Source: Sporisorium sorghi
Lineage: Eukaryota; Basidiomycota; Ustilaginomycetes; Ustilaginales; Ustilaginaceae
Assembly (NCBI GenBank): GCA_023212695.1
Contig: JALCCG010000149.1
Span: 1 to 54,364 of the forward strand
Direction of reading: 5' to 3'
Length of the DNA: 54,364 nt
In this document: positions 10,432 through 19,736 of the stretch, piece by piece
Layout: each line of letters starts with the position of its first letter
Numbering within the stretch: position 1 is the first letter of the stretch
Translations under genes and position numbers: made by a program
The notes under the pieces: generated by a model
Seen by the model: the letters and a program-made list of their open reading frames with translations, nothing else
What the model was told of the DNA's origin: nothing
Database searches by the model: none

Positions 10432-12222
10432 ATGTCTGCCGAAGTCACCCACCAAACCCCTCAGCTGTCCAAGGACTCTCCCGTCGAGGAGCACGCTGCT
10501 GCCAGCGCCGGCTCGCACCACGATGCCGCCGACGACAAGATTGCCTACTCGGCGTCCGACCGCGACATTGAGAGCAGCGGCCGCCCGCCCGTCGAGGCCA
10601 TCGAGCCCCACCCTCAGGGCGAGGAGGGCCGCGTGCACAAGCTCTGCACCTCGATCCGCACCCACAAGGCTACCCGCGTCGTGTTCGACATGGCGCTCAT
10701 CTGCCTGATCCTCGGCTGGTGGCTGCCCGGTATCATCCGCGAGGAGACGCGCCACCGATGGGTCATCACCACCATCTGGTCGTGGTTCTTCATCCTGCTC
10801 ATCCTCTTCCACAACGACCGATACATCTCCAAGGCTCCCTTTGCCAACGCCATCGAGGCTGTCTGGACCCGCTGCGCAGCTGAGCCGTGGAGCAAGGTGC
10901 CCCACCTCGCCCAGATCGGTATTGGCTGGGGCGCTCTGCTTGCCCTCTACTTTGGCTCTGCTTTCGGTATCAAGGAGGTGCCCGAGTCGCGATACGGCGA
11001 CCGCGCCCGCTCGCTCTTCGGTCTCTTCCTCATCAACTGCTTCTTCTACGCCGTCTCGACCCGCCGCCGCGCCATCAAGCTCCAGCCCGTCATGACCGGT
11101 CTCGGTCTGCAGGTCATCATTGGTCTGCTCGTCTTCAAGACTGGTGCCTTCTTCAGCCTGGCCAAGTGGCTCGCCTTCGCCGCCGCCGACTTGCTCGCTC
11201 AGGGCCAGATCGGTGGTGCCGCCTTCTTCTGGGGTGACCTTGCTGGCCAGCACTACTTCTTCATCGACACGCTCTCGTCGATCATCTTCTTCGTGGCGCT
11301 CGTCGTGTTCCTCTCGTACCTCGGTGTCATGTCGTGGGCCGTGCGCAAGTTTGCCTGGTTCTTCTTCAAGCTTATGGGTATCTCGGGTGCCGAGGCTGTC
11401 GTCGCTGCCGCTTCGCCTTTCATCGGTCAGGGTGAGAACGCTGTGCTGGTGCAGAGCTTCCTCGACCTCATGACCAACGCCGAGCTGTTCCAGGTGCTCA
11501 CCTCGGGTTTCGCCACCATTGCCGGTTCGGTCTTCCTCGCCTACGTGCAGATGGGTGTGTCGCCCACGCACCTCATCACGGCTGCCGTCATGTCGATCCC
11601 CGCCTCGATCGCCGCTGCCAAGATGGTGGTCCCCGAGACCGAGACGCCCGTCACTGCTGGTTCGATCAACATTGACATCAACGAAAAGTCGGACGCCGTC
11701 GACCCGCTGCACGCCTTCTCCAACGGCGCCTGGCTCGGTGTGCGCGTTGCCGCGCTCATCTTCTGCAACGTGCTCTGCATCGTCTCGCTGCTGTACGCTG
11801 TCAATGGTGTGCTGACGTACATTGGCCACTTCTGGACCATCAACCACCTCACGCTCACGCTGATTCTGGGTTACATCCTGTACCCCTTCACGTGGTGCAT
11901 GGGTGTGCCCAAGAAGGACCTGCTCACCGTCTCGCAGCTGCTGGCCACCAAGATTGTCGCCAACGAGTTTGTGGCCTACTCGGACCTCAAGGTGCTCAAG
12001 GCTGCCAATGCGCTCGAGGGCCGCTCGATTCTGATTTCCAACTTCATGCTTGCTGGATTCGGTAACATCGGCTCGCTCGGTATCAACATCGGCGTGCTGT
12101 CCGGTCTGGCGCCCAGCCGCGGTGGCGCGATCGCGCGTCTCGCCCCGCTCTCGCTCATGGTGGGTATCCTGGTGACGTGCTCGTCGGCCTGCATTGCTGG
12201 TGTCCTGGGCAGGAACGAGTAG
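10432..12222 (+). CDS. Concentrative nucleoside transporter (CNT/SLC28 family)
   Basis: CNT proteins import nucleosides across the plasma membrane, coupled to H+ or Na+. The 596-residue protein has a hydrophilic N-terminus (about 1-80) and then 10 or more hydrophobic segments. Family marks are the GQGENAVLVQ segment (about 333-342), where CNTs carry a nucleoside-contacting G-Q/G-x-E motif, the following LMTNAELFQVLTSGFATIAGSV, and NEFVAY (about 511-516), the hallmark of the second hairpin. Codon use is strongly biased to C/G at third positions with few rare codons, which suggests high expression and explains a long meaningless open frame on the opposite strand. There are no introns. The likely role is nucleoside salvage. 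Confidence 0.9.
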   Translation: MSAEVTHQTPQLSKDSPVEEHAAASAGSHHDAADDKIAYSASDRDIESSGRPPVEAIEPHPQGEEGRVHKLCTSIRTHKATRVVFDMALICLILGWWLPGIIREETRHRWVITTIWSWFFILLILFHNDRYISKAPFANAIEAVWTRCAAEPWSKVPHLAQIGIGWGALLALYFGSAFGIKEVPESRYGDRARSLFGLFLINCFFYAVSTRRRAIKLQPVMTGLGLQVIIGLLVFKTGAFFSLAKWLAFAAADLLAQGQIGGAAFFWGDLAGQHYFFIDTLSSIIFFVALVVFLSYLGVMSWAVRKFAWFFFKLMGISGAEAVVAAASPFIGQGENAVLVQSFLDLMTNAELFQVLTSGFATIAGSVFLAYVQMGVSPTHLITAAVMSIPASIAAAKMVVPETETPVTAGSINIDINEKSDAVDPLHAFSNGAWLGVRVAALIFCNVLCIVSLLYAVNGVLTYIGHFWTINHLTLTLILGYILYPFTWCMGVPKKDLLTVSQLLATKIVANEFVAYSDLKVLKAANALEGRSILISNFMLAGFGNIGSLGINIGVLSGLAPSRGGAIARLAPLSLMVGILVTCSSACIAGVLGRNE

Positions 12223-12409
12223 ATACACAAAAATGGCACAATCGCTTCGCCCCTCTTTAGCATACCCGTTTTTCTTTTGGGGCGGTGCGAGGCCTGCTTC
12301 TTCTTTCGGTAGCATCGAGAGCCGGAGATGTTGCACTTTTCTTTTTGTACTTCTAACTTCTTCCTGACTGCTGTCGGGTCTGTATTTGGATGCTTGGGTA
12401 TTCTTGATA

Positions 12410-12966
12410 TCAAACGTAATTGGCCTTCCTCACGTCTACGAGTGCTTGATCAGTGTTGTGTGTGCGCGACCCTGAGGAGCTTTCGTCGAAGTCTTGAGGT
12501 CGTCGTTGCTTAGTGTCGCCGTGCTTCCGCCTCTCCAACTCGAGCAACGCGTCTCGCCGCAGCAGCACGCCGATGTAGACGCCAACGGTGCCCAGCCCCC
12601 CGACCAGCACCAGCGACGGGAGCACGATCGCCCACTTGCGGTCCGGCACCCAGCGGTGGATGGGCGAGTCGTCCGGTAGGAAGGGCTGTCGAGTCGAAGG
12701 GCGAAGAGCAACACTGTAAGTACAAGGAGGAAAAGGCGGATAAGCGGGTGGGAAGAAAGAAGGCTTACGAGGACGATGGCCCAGAGGGTGTAGGCGCCGA
12801 ACAGCGCCAAGGCTGTGAATAGGATAGAGCTGCCGAGGAGGCGGTTGGGCATGCCCTGTTGTGTGCGTGGAGAACAGAAGGTCAGTGCTGTCACCGATAC
12901 CTGAAGAGGCTGAGAGGGGAGGAGGAGACGGACCTGGACTACGGGCTGGTGATGCGGCCGCGACAT
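12410..12966 (-). CDS. DPM2: Dolichol-phosphate mannosyltransferase subunit 2 (three exons)
   Basis: Dpm2 is a small ER membrane subunit that stabilises dolichol-phosphate-mannose synthase, the mannose donor for GPI anchors and N- and O-mannosylation. Exons 12934-12966, 12769-12855 and 12410-12685 join in phase 0 across introns of 78 and 83 bases, giving 131 residues. The joined segment GAYTLWAIVLPFLPDDSPIH, followed by a second hydrophobic stretch, matches the DPM2 pattern of two TM helices flanking an LPF-x-D turn. The C-terminus extends about 40 polar residues beyond animal DPM2 (84 residues). Translation could instead start at the Met opening exon 2. Its presence implies the multi-subunit synthase rather than the single-subunit S. 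cerevisiae type. Confidence 0.82.
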
Positions 12967-13270
12967 CGAATCGCGAGCTTGTCAGCGCCACCGACACGGC
13001 ATGCTGGCCGAGGAGAGGGAGCTAGATGATGGCAGACGGGTTGCAGATGCCTAAACAGGGATGACGGCGGGAGGAAAGCAAGCGCCAAGCAAATGTTGAG
13101 ACTTCGAGTTGGACCCTTTGAGTCACCGTCGGAATTCGGACTCATCAGCAATGCACGCTCAGGTCGCCCATCTTCTCTCCACCTTCCAACCATCATCTTC
13201 TAGCTTCCCACTCGATCCCACCCAACCCAGGCGAACGACGGGCTTTCGGTGGTCATTGTACGCAGTCGCC
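12967..13270. other. Short divergent promoter region
   Basis: Region between DPM2 (-) and the two-TM protein (+). It contains CGGAATTCGG at 13133-13142, related to the palindromes seen upstream of other genes. The downstream frame is open here but the sequence looks non-coding. Confidence 0.4.
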
Positions 13271-14716
13271 ATGCCACCACTGCCACCGAACGGGTCGTCG
13301 TACCCACCCTCTTCGTCTGGCTACCAACGACTCAACCTCGACGACGACGACGACCTAGAATCACATCAACACCCCCCTTCGTCATCACACCTCACACAGC
13401 GTACGTTCACAACGTCGCCATACCGCTCGCTGGCCAACGACCCGACGCAGCTGCTGCAGACGTTCTTATCAGATACGCGCCCGCCAACAGCACAGCCGAA
13501 GGAGTTGTCGCTGCGCATCAGTGTACGCTTTCCGAATACGAGCGCTACCAAGCACGTCGAGCTGCCGCTGCCAGCGCTGACGACGCACGACGCACTGCCA
13601 TTCGCCCTAGCAGACGACGTGCCGTGCCTGCGCGGGCTTCCCGTCACCGGCGCACGCACGTGGACCGCCCGACTGCGCAGCTTGCTCGCCGAGCTTACAC
13701 ACGGCTCCGCTCCCTCAACCGCACGAGCCCGCCTAAACCTGGACACGAGCACAGCGCTGCAGGTATGGAACGCATCACGCTCGAATCCGCTGTACGCGAG
13801 CGAGGACGAAGTGGCACGGCACCGCAAGCGAATCGACACAACGACGCTGCCGCCGTGGACGCCGCTGACGGACGAGTTTCTCGCACCCCCCGCCTCCACC
13901 CCCGCTGGCGGCGGTGGTGCGGGGATAGAGGAGCAGGTGGACAAGCTGTTCGACGCCTCCGGTGGCTTGGCGGACTTCAACATGTCGGCCGTGTTCAGGC
14001 GCACGCGCCAGCGCAAGACTTCACGTTTAGTCCCGTCCGGGTTGCAGGAGGCCATCGAGCGGTTCGCGGACGATCGGCACTTCTCCAAGCACTTGGTGGC
14101 AAGCGAGTGCGTGTGGGGGTGGAACATGGCGCTGCTCAAGAAGCGTATCGCTGAGATGGTGGCGGACGCGGCGCCGGAGGGAAAGGGCAAGTCGCGGGAG
14201 CACACGGCGGACGATGTGCAGATCGACGTCAAAGTGGTCGGCCTCGACTCTGCAAGGGTGTACCACGTCGTCTGGGCGCCCATCACGTACCTCTCCCGCA
14301 GCCGGTACAGAGCGCTGTTCGACTCCCGCGCAGCTTTGCTCGGCCTGGTCGGGCTCACCGCGCTCCTGCTCGGCTCAACACTGCTCGGCATGCTCACCAA
14401 CACCCTCGTCATCATCGTAGCCGTTCTAACCGTCGCTGCATGGTCGGCGCTCACGTGGCTCATACGTACGCAGGACGCATGCGTCTACGACAGCATCGGC
14501 ACAGCGTGGCCGCTGGCGCCGCGGTGGGTCAAGCTGGCCGATGCGGATCCGGCGTGGGACCGCGACGCTGTGGTGCAGAGTTTGGGCGGAGCGGAAGATA
14601 AGGAGTGGAAGATCGAGAGCCGAGGTGCGGAAGGCTGGTTCGTTCAGAGAGGCATGGAGCAGGATGAGTGGCTGGACATTCATCGCGAGCGGTTGGTGCA
14701 TGCGCTCAGGGCGTGA
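13271..14716 (+). CDS. Unknown two-TM protein
   Basis: I do not recognise this 481-residue protein. The start at 13271 (GTCGCCATGCC) is preferred over an in-frame start 54 codons upstream, because the protein then opens with MPPLPPNG and an Asp-rich patch. It is mostly soluble and polar up to about residue 350. Two adjacent hydrophobic segments follow (about 355-400: LLGLVGLTALLLGSTLLGML and LVIIVAVLTVAAWSALTWL), separated by a short turn, so both ends would face the same side. The C-terminal 90 residues are soluble and Trp-rich. The hairpin resembles reticulon-like or ER/Golgi hairpin proteins only in shape. Function unknown. Confidence 0.7.
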   Translation: MPPLPPNGSSYPPSSSGYQRLNLDDDDDLESHQHPPSSSHLTQRTFTTSPYRSLANDPTQLLQTFLSDTRPPTAQPKELSLRISVRFPNTSATKHVELPLPALTTHDALPFALADDVPCLRGLPVTGARTWTARLRSLLAELTHGSAPSTARARLNLDTSTALQVWNASRSNPLYASEDEVARHRKRIDTTTLPPWTPLTDEFLAPPASTPAGGGGAGIEEQVDKLFDASGGLADFNMSAVFRRTRQRKTSRLVPSGLQEAIERFADDRHFSKHLVASECVWGWNMALLKKRIAEMVADAAPEGKGKSREHTADDVQIDVKVVGLDSARVYHVVWAPITYLSRSRYRALFDSRAALLGLVGLTALLLGSTLLGMLTNTLVIIVAVLTVAAWSALTWLIRTQDACVYDSIGTAWPLAPRWVKLADADPAWDRDAVVQSLGGAEDKEWKIESRGAEGWFVQRGMEQDEWLDIHRERLVHALRA

Positions 14717-14895
14717 GAATGCAGACCGTGTCCGAGCATGGGGTGTATGCAGCAATGCTCTTTTATGCGTGTGTGCGTGTGCGGAGCTGATGTTGTCCAT
14801 TGTGTGTGATTGTGCACACCAAGTGTCAATCGGCATCATCACCCAGTCGACCGCCTCGACTGAGATGGTTCCATCCATGTTTCCTTTTCTTCTCA

Positions 14896-16014
14896 TCATC
14901 CCCCCCCTTCCTTCGCTCTCCCCTCCACCACCTCTCCATCCTCCTCCTCGTGCCCCTTGCCGCTAGGATCGTTCCAATCGACATACGGACTGATCACCGA
15001 GTCTTCCGGGTGCGCACTACTCCTCGCCCCCGGCGCCATCTGCGTCATCTCGTCCAGAATGCGCGCCAGGCTCGGGTTGACCTGCGTCGATCTGTTCTCT
15101 CCCGCCGCCGCCGTCGTCGTCGACGGCGGGTACTGCGCCGACCGCGCCCCCGGTTTCGCCACCACAGCCGGTCGTGGTGCAGGGGCACCGAAGCGCTGCG
15201 GCGGCCAGAGAATCATCTCTATCCGGGACGTGATCAAGCCCATGGGCACAGGCCCGAACTCGCGGCTGTCTCTGCTCTTATTCCTTAGCGCTGCAGGCGG
15301 GCTTGATGCGTTGGCTACACGCTCCAGGCTGCCCGGGACGATATCTACGCCAGCGTCGCCTTCGATCCACACGTGGCCCGGGGGTACTTTGATCCGGGTC
15401 CACCCGCCCCCTCCTCCTCTCGCTACCGCAGCACCGCCGGGGACCCACACACGCACCGTGTCGCCCGGCAGCGCAATGATGCGCTTCGTCAACAACAGGC
15501 GCGGATCGAGCGGCGAGATCAACGTCACAATGTCGCCCGGCCGCAACTCGTCGTGGTTGTACTTGAGCGTGCGGTTGAGCAGCACCAGGTCCGAGCGCGC
15601 ATTGGCTGCAGAAGCTTCGGCGTAGGGGCCGTTGAATGTGGGAGACATCGACCCGCCCGTCACATTGCCCAGGCTGAACATGTGGGAGGTGATGAACGTG
15701 GCGACGGGGATCCAGCCGAGTGCAAAGAGCGTGCGTGCGACCGGCCCGCGTCTGCTGCGCTGCGAGTGGGGCTGTGGCCGGAAGTGCGGGTCTGCGTTGA
15801 AGCCTGGATATTTGGTCGATGATGATGAGGACGAAGATTCATTGCTGCTGCTGCTGCTGCTGGTAGAAGCGGTGGGCGAGTCGGTGGATGAGGAGGCAGC
15901 TGTCGTACCAGTCGCGCTGCTACTCGACGAGAAGCGACAGTGCGCCCGGACGGACGGCGCGAGCGACCTGCGCGCAGGCACACCGAGTCGCATTACAGAT
16001 GCCGAGTTGAGCAT
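14896..16014 (-). CDS. IMP2: Mitochondrial inner membrane protease subunit 2
   Basis: Imp2 is an S26-family signal peptidase of the inner membrane that removes sorting signals from intermembrane-space proteins. From the Met at 16014 the protein has 372 residues. It has an Arg/Ser-rich presequence, a long Ser-rich linker (about 28-68), one TM segment (about 94-114), catalytic Ser in GGSMSPTF (S122) and catalytic Lys in LLTKRIIALPGD (K177). The segment with GHVWIEGD, then FGPVPMGLI and WPPQRFG is typical of Imp2 rather than Imp1. A C-terminal tail of about 100 residues after WPPQRFG is unusual for the family. The frame stays open upstream through a poly-Phe run encoded by an A-tract; I reject that extension. 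Confidence 0.88.
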   Translation of the reverse strand: MLNSASVMRLGVPARRSLAPSVRAHCRFSSSSSATGTTAASSSTDSPTASTSSSSSSNESSSSSSSTKYPGFNADPHFRPQPHSQRSRRGPVARTLFALGWIPVATFITSHMFSLGNVTGGSMSPTFNGPYAEASAANARSDLVLLNRTLKYNHDELRPGDIVTLISPLDPRLLLTKRIIALPGDTVRVWVPGGAAVARGGGGGWTRIKVPPGHVWIEGDAGVDIVPGSLERVANASSPPAALRNKSRDSREFGPVPMGLITSRIEMILWPPQRFGAPAPRPAVVAKPGARSAQYPPSTTTAAAGENRSTQVNPSLARILDEMTQMAPGARSSAHPEDSVISPYVDWNDPSGKGHEEEDGEVVEGRAKEGGG

Positions 16015-16074
16015 CCTAGACGATAGCCTCGATATGGTGGTTGAGAAGCAACGAGAAGAATCGCAATTCACCGG

Positions 16075-16103
16075 AAAAAAAAAAAAAAAAAAAAAAAAAA
16101 AAA
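16075..16103. repeat. Poly(dA:dT) run upstream of IMP2
   Basis: 29 A on the plus strand, that is T on the coding strand of IMP2, 61 bases before its ATG. It is followed by CGGAGCTTC and, at 16123-16129, ATTTCCG. The same CGGAGCTTC follows the A-tract upstream of TPA1. Confidence 0.95.
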
Positions 16104-16309
16104 CGGAGCTTCCGCGAGCGACATTTCCGAGTGGAGGACGGCGAGGCCCGATTTCCTTTTCTTCTCGATCGGCATTCAAAGACTGCTTCTACCACGACTT
16201 CGAAGGATGGGCACGGCTCACGAACAAAGACAAACACTATCGGTAAAGACACGTTCACGGCTACAAATACAGAAAAGATCGACTGAATAAAAACAAAACG
16301 CACCGACAA

Positions 16310-18487
16310 TCAGAGCTCCTTGAGCTTGGCCTGCGTGTACTCCTGAAACCTGTGGTGCTGCTCCCACACCTCGTCCATGGTCACCTCGGGCTCGCCCCTT
16401 GCCGCCCTCTGTGCATTGGTATTGGCCAGCATCGCCGCATCGGCCAGCTGCGGGTATCGGGTGAAGAAGGGCAGCGTCAGCACCCAGTGCTTTTCGGACA
16501 GAATGTCGCCGTCGCCCGGCGAGAGGAAGCGCAAGAGGTCGATGACCAGGCTGTGCGTCTCGAGGTTGGGCATCTGGATGAGCTTGTCGCGCAGCGCTGG
16601 CCACGGCAGTGGGTCGAGCGCCAGATCGTGCGGCGTAGACAGCTGCAGCGGCGTCGGCTTGAGGATGGCCGGCAGTGTGTAGTTGGGGTTGAGTCGGTAG
16701 TTGTAAATGTGATACGAGAGACGGATAAAGTCGTCCGCCTTGCTTTCCGTATCGTACGTCGATGCAGCATCCGAGCCGTCTGCGAGACCCTTCTCAGTGT
16801 TGCGAGCACTCAGATCGCCCTCGTCCCAGCCGTTGGGTAGCTGGATGCACGCGAGCTTGATGTGCGGATTGATGGCTTCTTGCTGCTCGACGTACCTGAC
16901 ATCGTCGTCGTCGAGCTGGTAGCCTTGGGGTAGGTTGAGAAAGTAGGTGGCGCCTCGTTTTGCCCAGATGCGGTTCACCTGGGCGATGACTCGTGCAGAA
17001 CGACGGCGCAGTGCGCGCAGGTGCTCGGGCGACATGCGAGCGCTGCTGGGGATGAGCAGATTCTCGACACCACCGGATGCGGTGGATGGCATCAGGACGG
17101 TGTATGCCTGCTGGCTACCACCAGCACCCGTGGTCGAGCCCGTCACAGAGCTTGCCATGACCTGTCCGAAACTGGGTGCTGATGGTCCATAGCTGGAGCC
17201 TAGAAAGTTGAAGTTGGAGGCAGCATTAGCATCTGATGGAGAAAAGAGGCTCTGGTTCATGGCTGCTTCCGAGGGGAACAGCGAAGCAAGACTGGAGAGA
17301 TCCGCATTGTTGCCTCCCAGCAACGTCTGCGCGAAGGTCGAGTCGATATCGTTGCGATATTGTCGGCCCTGTCCAGCAGGAGACGGCTGCCAGAACTGGT
17401 TTGGGAGGGCGTACGGTATCTGCTGCTGTTGCTGGGGCTGCTGCTGCTGCTGCTGCTGTTGCCAATTCGGTTCCATCCTGTTGCTCCCCACGACCTGTGC
17501 CGAAGGTGCATACGGTTGGCTAGCTCCGGCTGTGTTTGGACGAGTGGAGGGACTGCTCTCGTCCGGCGGGGTGCCGGTGGTGTTGGAACCAGGTGCGGCA
17601 GTAGCAGCAGTGGTGGAGGTGTCATCGGTCTTGCGTTTGCGCTTCGATTCTTTGGTGGTGGTGGCATCGTCGGCGTTCCTCTTCTTCTTATCGCTGGCGG
17701 GCGCCTCTGAAGATGCTGTTGATTCTTGGCCCGGTTTGGCGTTGGCTTCGCGGAGATAGCCCAGGAGCTTACTCTCGGGGAGACCTTCAGCAGGGATGTT
17801 GCTCTCCTTGCGAATCTGCTTGAGCGCCTCGCATTCGCCTGCACCTGGCCAGTTGGCCCATGCTTCGGACATGACTTTTTCGCTCGACGAGTTCATGGTG
17901 TTTTCGAGCATCTCTCTGGACATGCCGGCTTCCACCAGACACCCGCCGATGCTGCGCTGTCCGATAAAGTGCGCCAGGCTGCCGACGATGCCGCGAAGCG
18001 TGTTGTTCTCGGCAAGCAGGTGACGCAAGGCGAATCGAAGACGGTCGACCTGGGTGTCGTGATCGGAAGAGAGGAGCTCGACCCTTGCTTCGAGCGCACG
18101 GATGTATTGCTGCTTGCGCTGTCGAAACTCGCGCTGAGCCGCCCGGTTTTGTTCTTTTCGATGTTGAGCTGCTGTTTTCGCATCCTTGCTCTTTCCTGCA
18201 GCGCCACCAGTGCCGCCGCCATTCTTCTTGCCCTTTGCGCCCTTGCCGTTCGCCTTTTTGCCCGTAGCGTTGGCAGGAGAGCCGAGATCTGCATCGTCGT
18301 CGTCGTCCTCATCGTCTTCGTCGTCCGTGTTGAAGCTCTGTGAGAGGTTAGAGGCGGGCATGTCAAAGAGTCGAGGTTGTGGGCCGAGCGACATGGCGGT
18401 CTGGAAGCCGCTCGAGACGGCGGTAGGAGAAGCGTCGGTCCAACGATCCATGGGCGAACCCGTGGGACCGCGATGAGCCGGAGGCAT
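16310..18487 (-). CDS. bZIP transcription factor with DUF3425-type C-terminus
   Basis: The 725-residue protein has an acidic patch (55-67), a Lys/Gly-rich linker, a basic region with NRAAQREFR (114-122) of the Yap/Pap1 type, and a leucine zipper (about 130-167). The middle is Ser/Gln-rich with polyQ (about 350, encoded at 17432-17464). The C-terminal 150 residues carry the HDL..DPLPWPALRDKLI segment typical of the fungal DUF3425 domain that often accompanies bZIPs. Yap-type factors act in stress responses in fungi; the target genes here are unknown. I choose the ATG at 18487, the first Met. The frame continues upstream through a (GCAA)19 repeat, but no in-frame ATG exists there before a stop at 18641-18643. 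Confidence 0.87.
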   Translation of the reverse strand: MPPAHRGPTGSPMDRWTDASPTAVSSGFQTAMSLGPQPRLFDMPASNLSQSFNTDDEDDEDDDDDADLGSPANATGKKANGKGAKGKKNGGGTGGAAGKSKDAKTAAQHRKEQNRAAQREFRQRKQQYIRALEARVELLSSDHDTQVDRLRFALRHLLAENNTLRGIVGSLAHFIGQRSIGGCLVEAGMSREMLENTMNSSSEKVMSEAWANWPGAGECEALKQIRKESNIPAEGLPESKLLGYLREANAKPGQESTASSEAPASDKKKRNADDATTTKESKRKRKTDDTSTTAATAAPGSNTTGTPPDESSPSTRPNTAGASQPYAPSAQVVGSNRMEPNWQQQQQQQQPQQQQQIPYALPNQFWQPSPAGQGRQYRNDIDSTFAQTLLGGNNADLSSLASLFPSEAAMNQSLFSPSDANAASNFNFLGSSYGPSAPSFGQVMASSVTGSTTGAGGSQQAYTVLMPSTASGGVENLLIPSSARMSPEHLRALRRRSARVIAQVNRIWAKRGATYFLNLPQGYQLDDDDVRYVEQQEAINPHIKLACIQLPNGWDEGDLSARNTEKGLADGSDAASTYDTESKADDFIRLSYHIYNYRLNPNYTLPAILKPTPLQLSTPHDLALDPLPWPALRDKLIQMPNLETHSLVIDLLRFLSPGDGDILSEKHWVLTLPFFTRYPQLADAAMLANTNAQRAARGEPEVTMDEVWEQHHRFQEYTQAKLKEL

Positions 18488-18507
18488 GGTGACGAAGACC
18501 AAGCGCT

Positions 18508-18583
<76 letters not shown>
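18508..18583. repeat. (TTGC)19 / (GCAA)19 tetranucleotide repeat in the bZIP leader
   Basis: Nineteen perfect copies of TTGC on the plus strand (GCAA on the bZIP coding strand), ending 20 bases before the bZIP ATG. Because the unit is 4 bases, all six frames are open through it; in the bZIP frame it would read as repeated Lys-Gln-Ala-Ser. Confidence 0.98.
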
Positions 18584-19736
18584 CAAAGACGACTCCTCGG
18601 CGAGCAAAGTACAAAGGAGATGCGAGTCTTGCCGATGGATTCAAGATGAAGGAGGAGGAAGAGGAAAGAAGAGAAGGACGAGATAGATGGCTGAGTTGAC
18701 TTTACAGTTCAGACAACCGGCCGTCACGCGCTGTAAGGTTGACTAAATCTTAACTTAGCCTAGAAAGTTAGTTAGACTGCGTTCGAGTGTGCCGGAGGTT
18801 GGTCGTGGTGGGGTTGCTTGCTGCACAGTGTTCCACTGAGTCGCTTTTTCTTTCTTTTTCTTCGGCTGTCGGTGGCACTTTGTTCCGATGTGTTCCCACT
18901 GTTCCTCAGTTTTTGACTGGACGATAGAAGTCTCAAGGTGCTGTGCCCTTGAGTCGGCAGGCTGGTTCGGCTACGTTCTGCCACGCATGATACGCACAAT
19001 CATGCCCTTTGATGGCTTCGATCATGCCGACGGTTCGCAACCAACCTTCTCCTGCTGGCTTTATGGAAATGACAAGCTTTCCAGAGAAATACGATGTACT
19101 TTTTTCTGGTCATCGTAGCACTTGAGTGCGCCACTTCAGTCCGCAAGCCTCTTCTCTGTCTCAGCTGCGATGGCTTCGAGGCTAGGGCATGTGATCTGAG
19201 TCGGAAAAATTCGGATCAGTGTTAGGTCACGCAGTTAACAAAACCAAAATTTCGGCGACCCGTCGGTTGTCTCTGCCCTTGCTCCGTGCTGAAGGGTGCA
19301 AAGCGCGAGAGCGAGGATCGAGGGTAGAATCGAGCGTCGGCTGCACAGGCCAACAACTCTTGGCTGCTGCGAAATGGGACAAAGAAACTGCAACATGTCG
19401 CAACGCTTGCCTCGGCACTTGTCCTTGAATTTGGACCCCGACTCGATTCAAGAGCGCAGCAGGCTCTCTCTCTCTCTCTCTCTCTGTCTCTGAGCAGATA
19501 GGCGCCACCCTTGTCCGCAGCCTCTCGCTTCCAAGACGACGGCGGAGTTATCCACGACCCTTTTCTCTCGTCAATCGGCCTCTCCCACGTTTCCTTTTTT
19601 GCGTCTCCGCTTCGCTCCACTCGTCTGCCTGCATTCTCCATCAACGACGCGGCAGCCCTTCATTCCCGACCACCACCACATCTTTATCGACGTCCTCTCC
19701 ATCCAGACAACACCGTCTGGCTATCACAATCTCATC
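18584..19736. other. Divergent promoter region of the bZIP gene and LSB5
   Basis: No gene seen. It contains two AAATTCGG-type motifs at 19202-19214 and 19247-19256 and a (CT)11 run (19464-19485) in the LSB5 leader or promoter. Confidence 0.5.
19464..19485. repeat. (CT)11 microsatellite
   Basis: Pyrimidine dinucleotide run about 250 bases before the LSB5 start. Confidence 0.95.

Noticed and set aside
10192..12336. 714-codon open frame on the minus strand opposite the nucleoside transporter
   Set aside because: It mirrors the transporter's strongly biased codons, is full of Asp/Glu/Arg/His without domains, and overlaps a clear CNT gene.
16015..16179. N-terminal extension of IMP2 including poly-Phe
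   Set aside because: It is encoded by the A29 tract and has no family similarity; the ATG at 16014 gives a proper presequence.
18363..18699. Open frames of repeated KQAS and LACL units at the tetranucleotide repeat
   Set aside because: A 4-base repeat without stops is open in every frame. None starts with ATG upstream in the bZIP direction.
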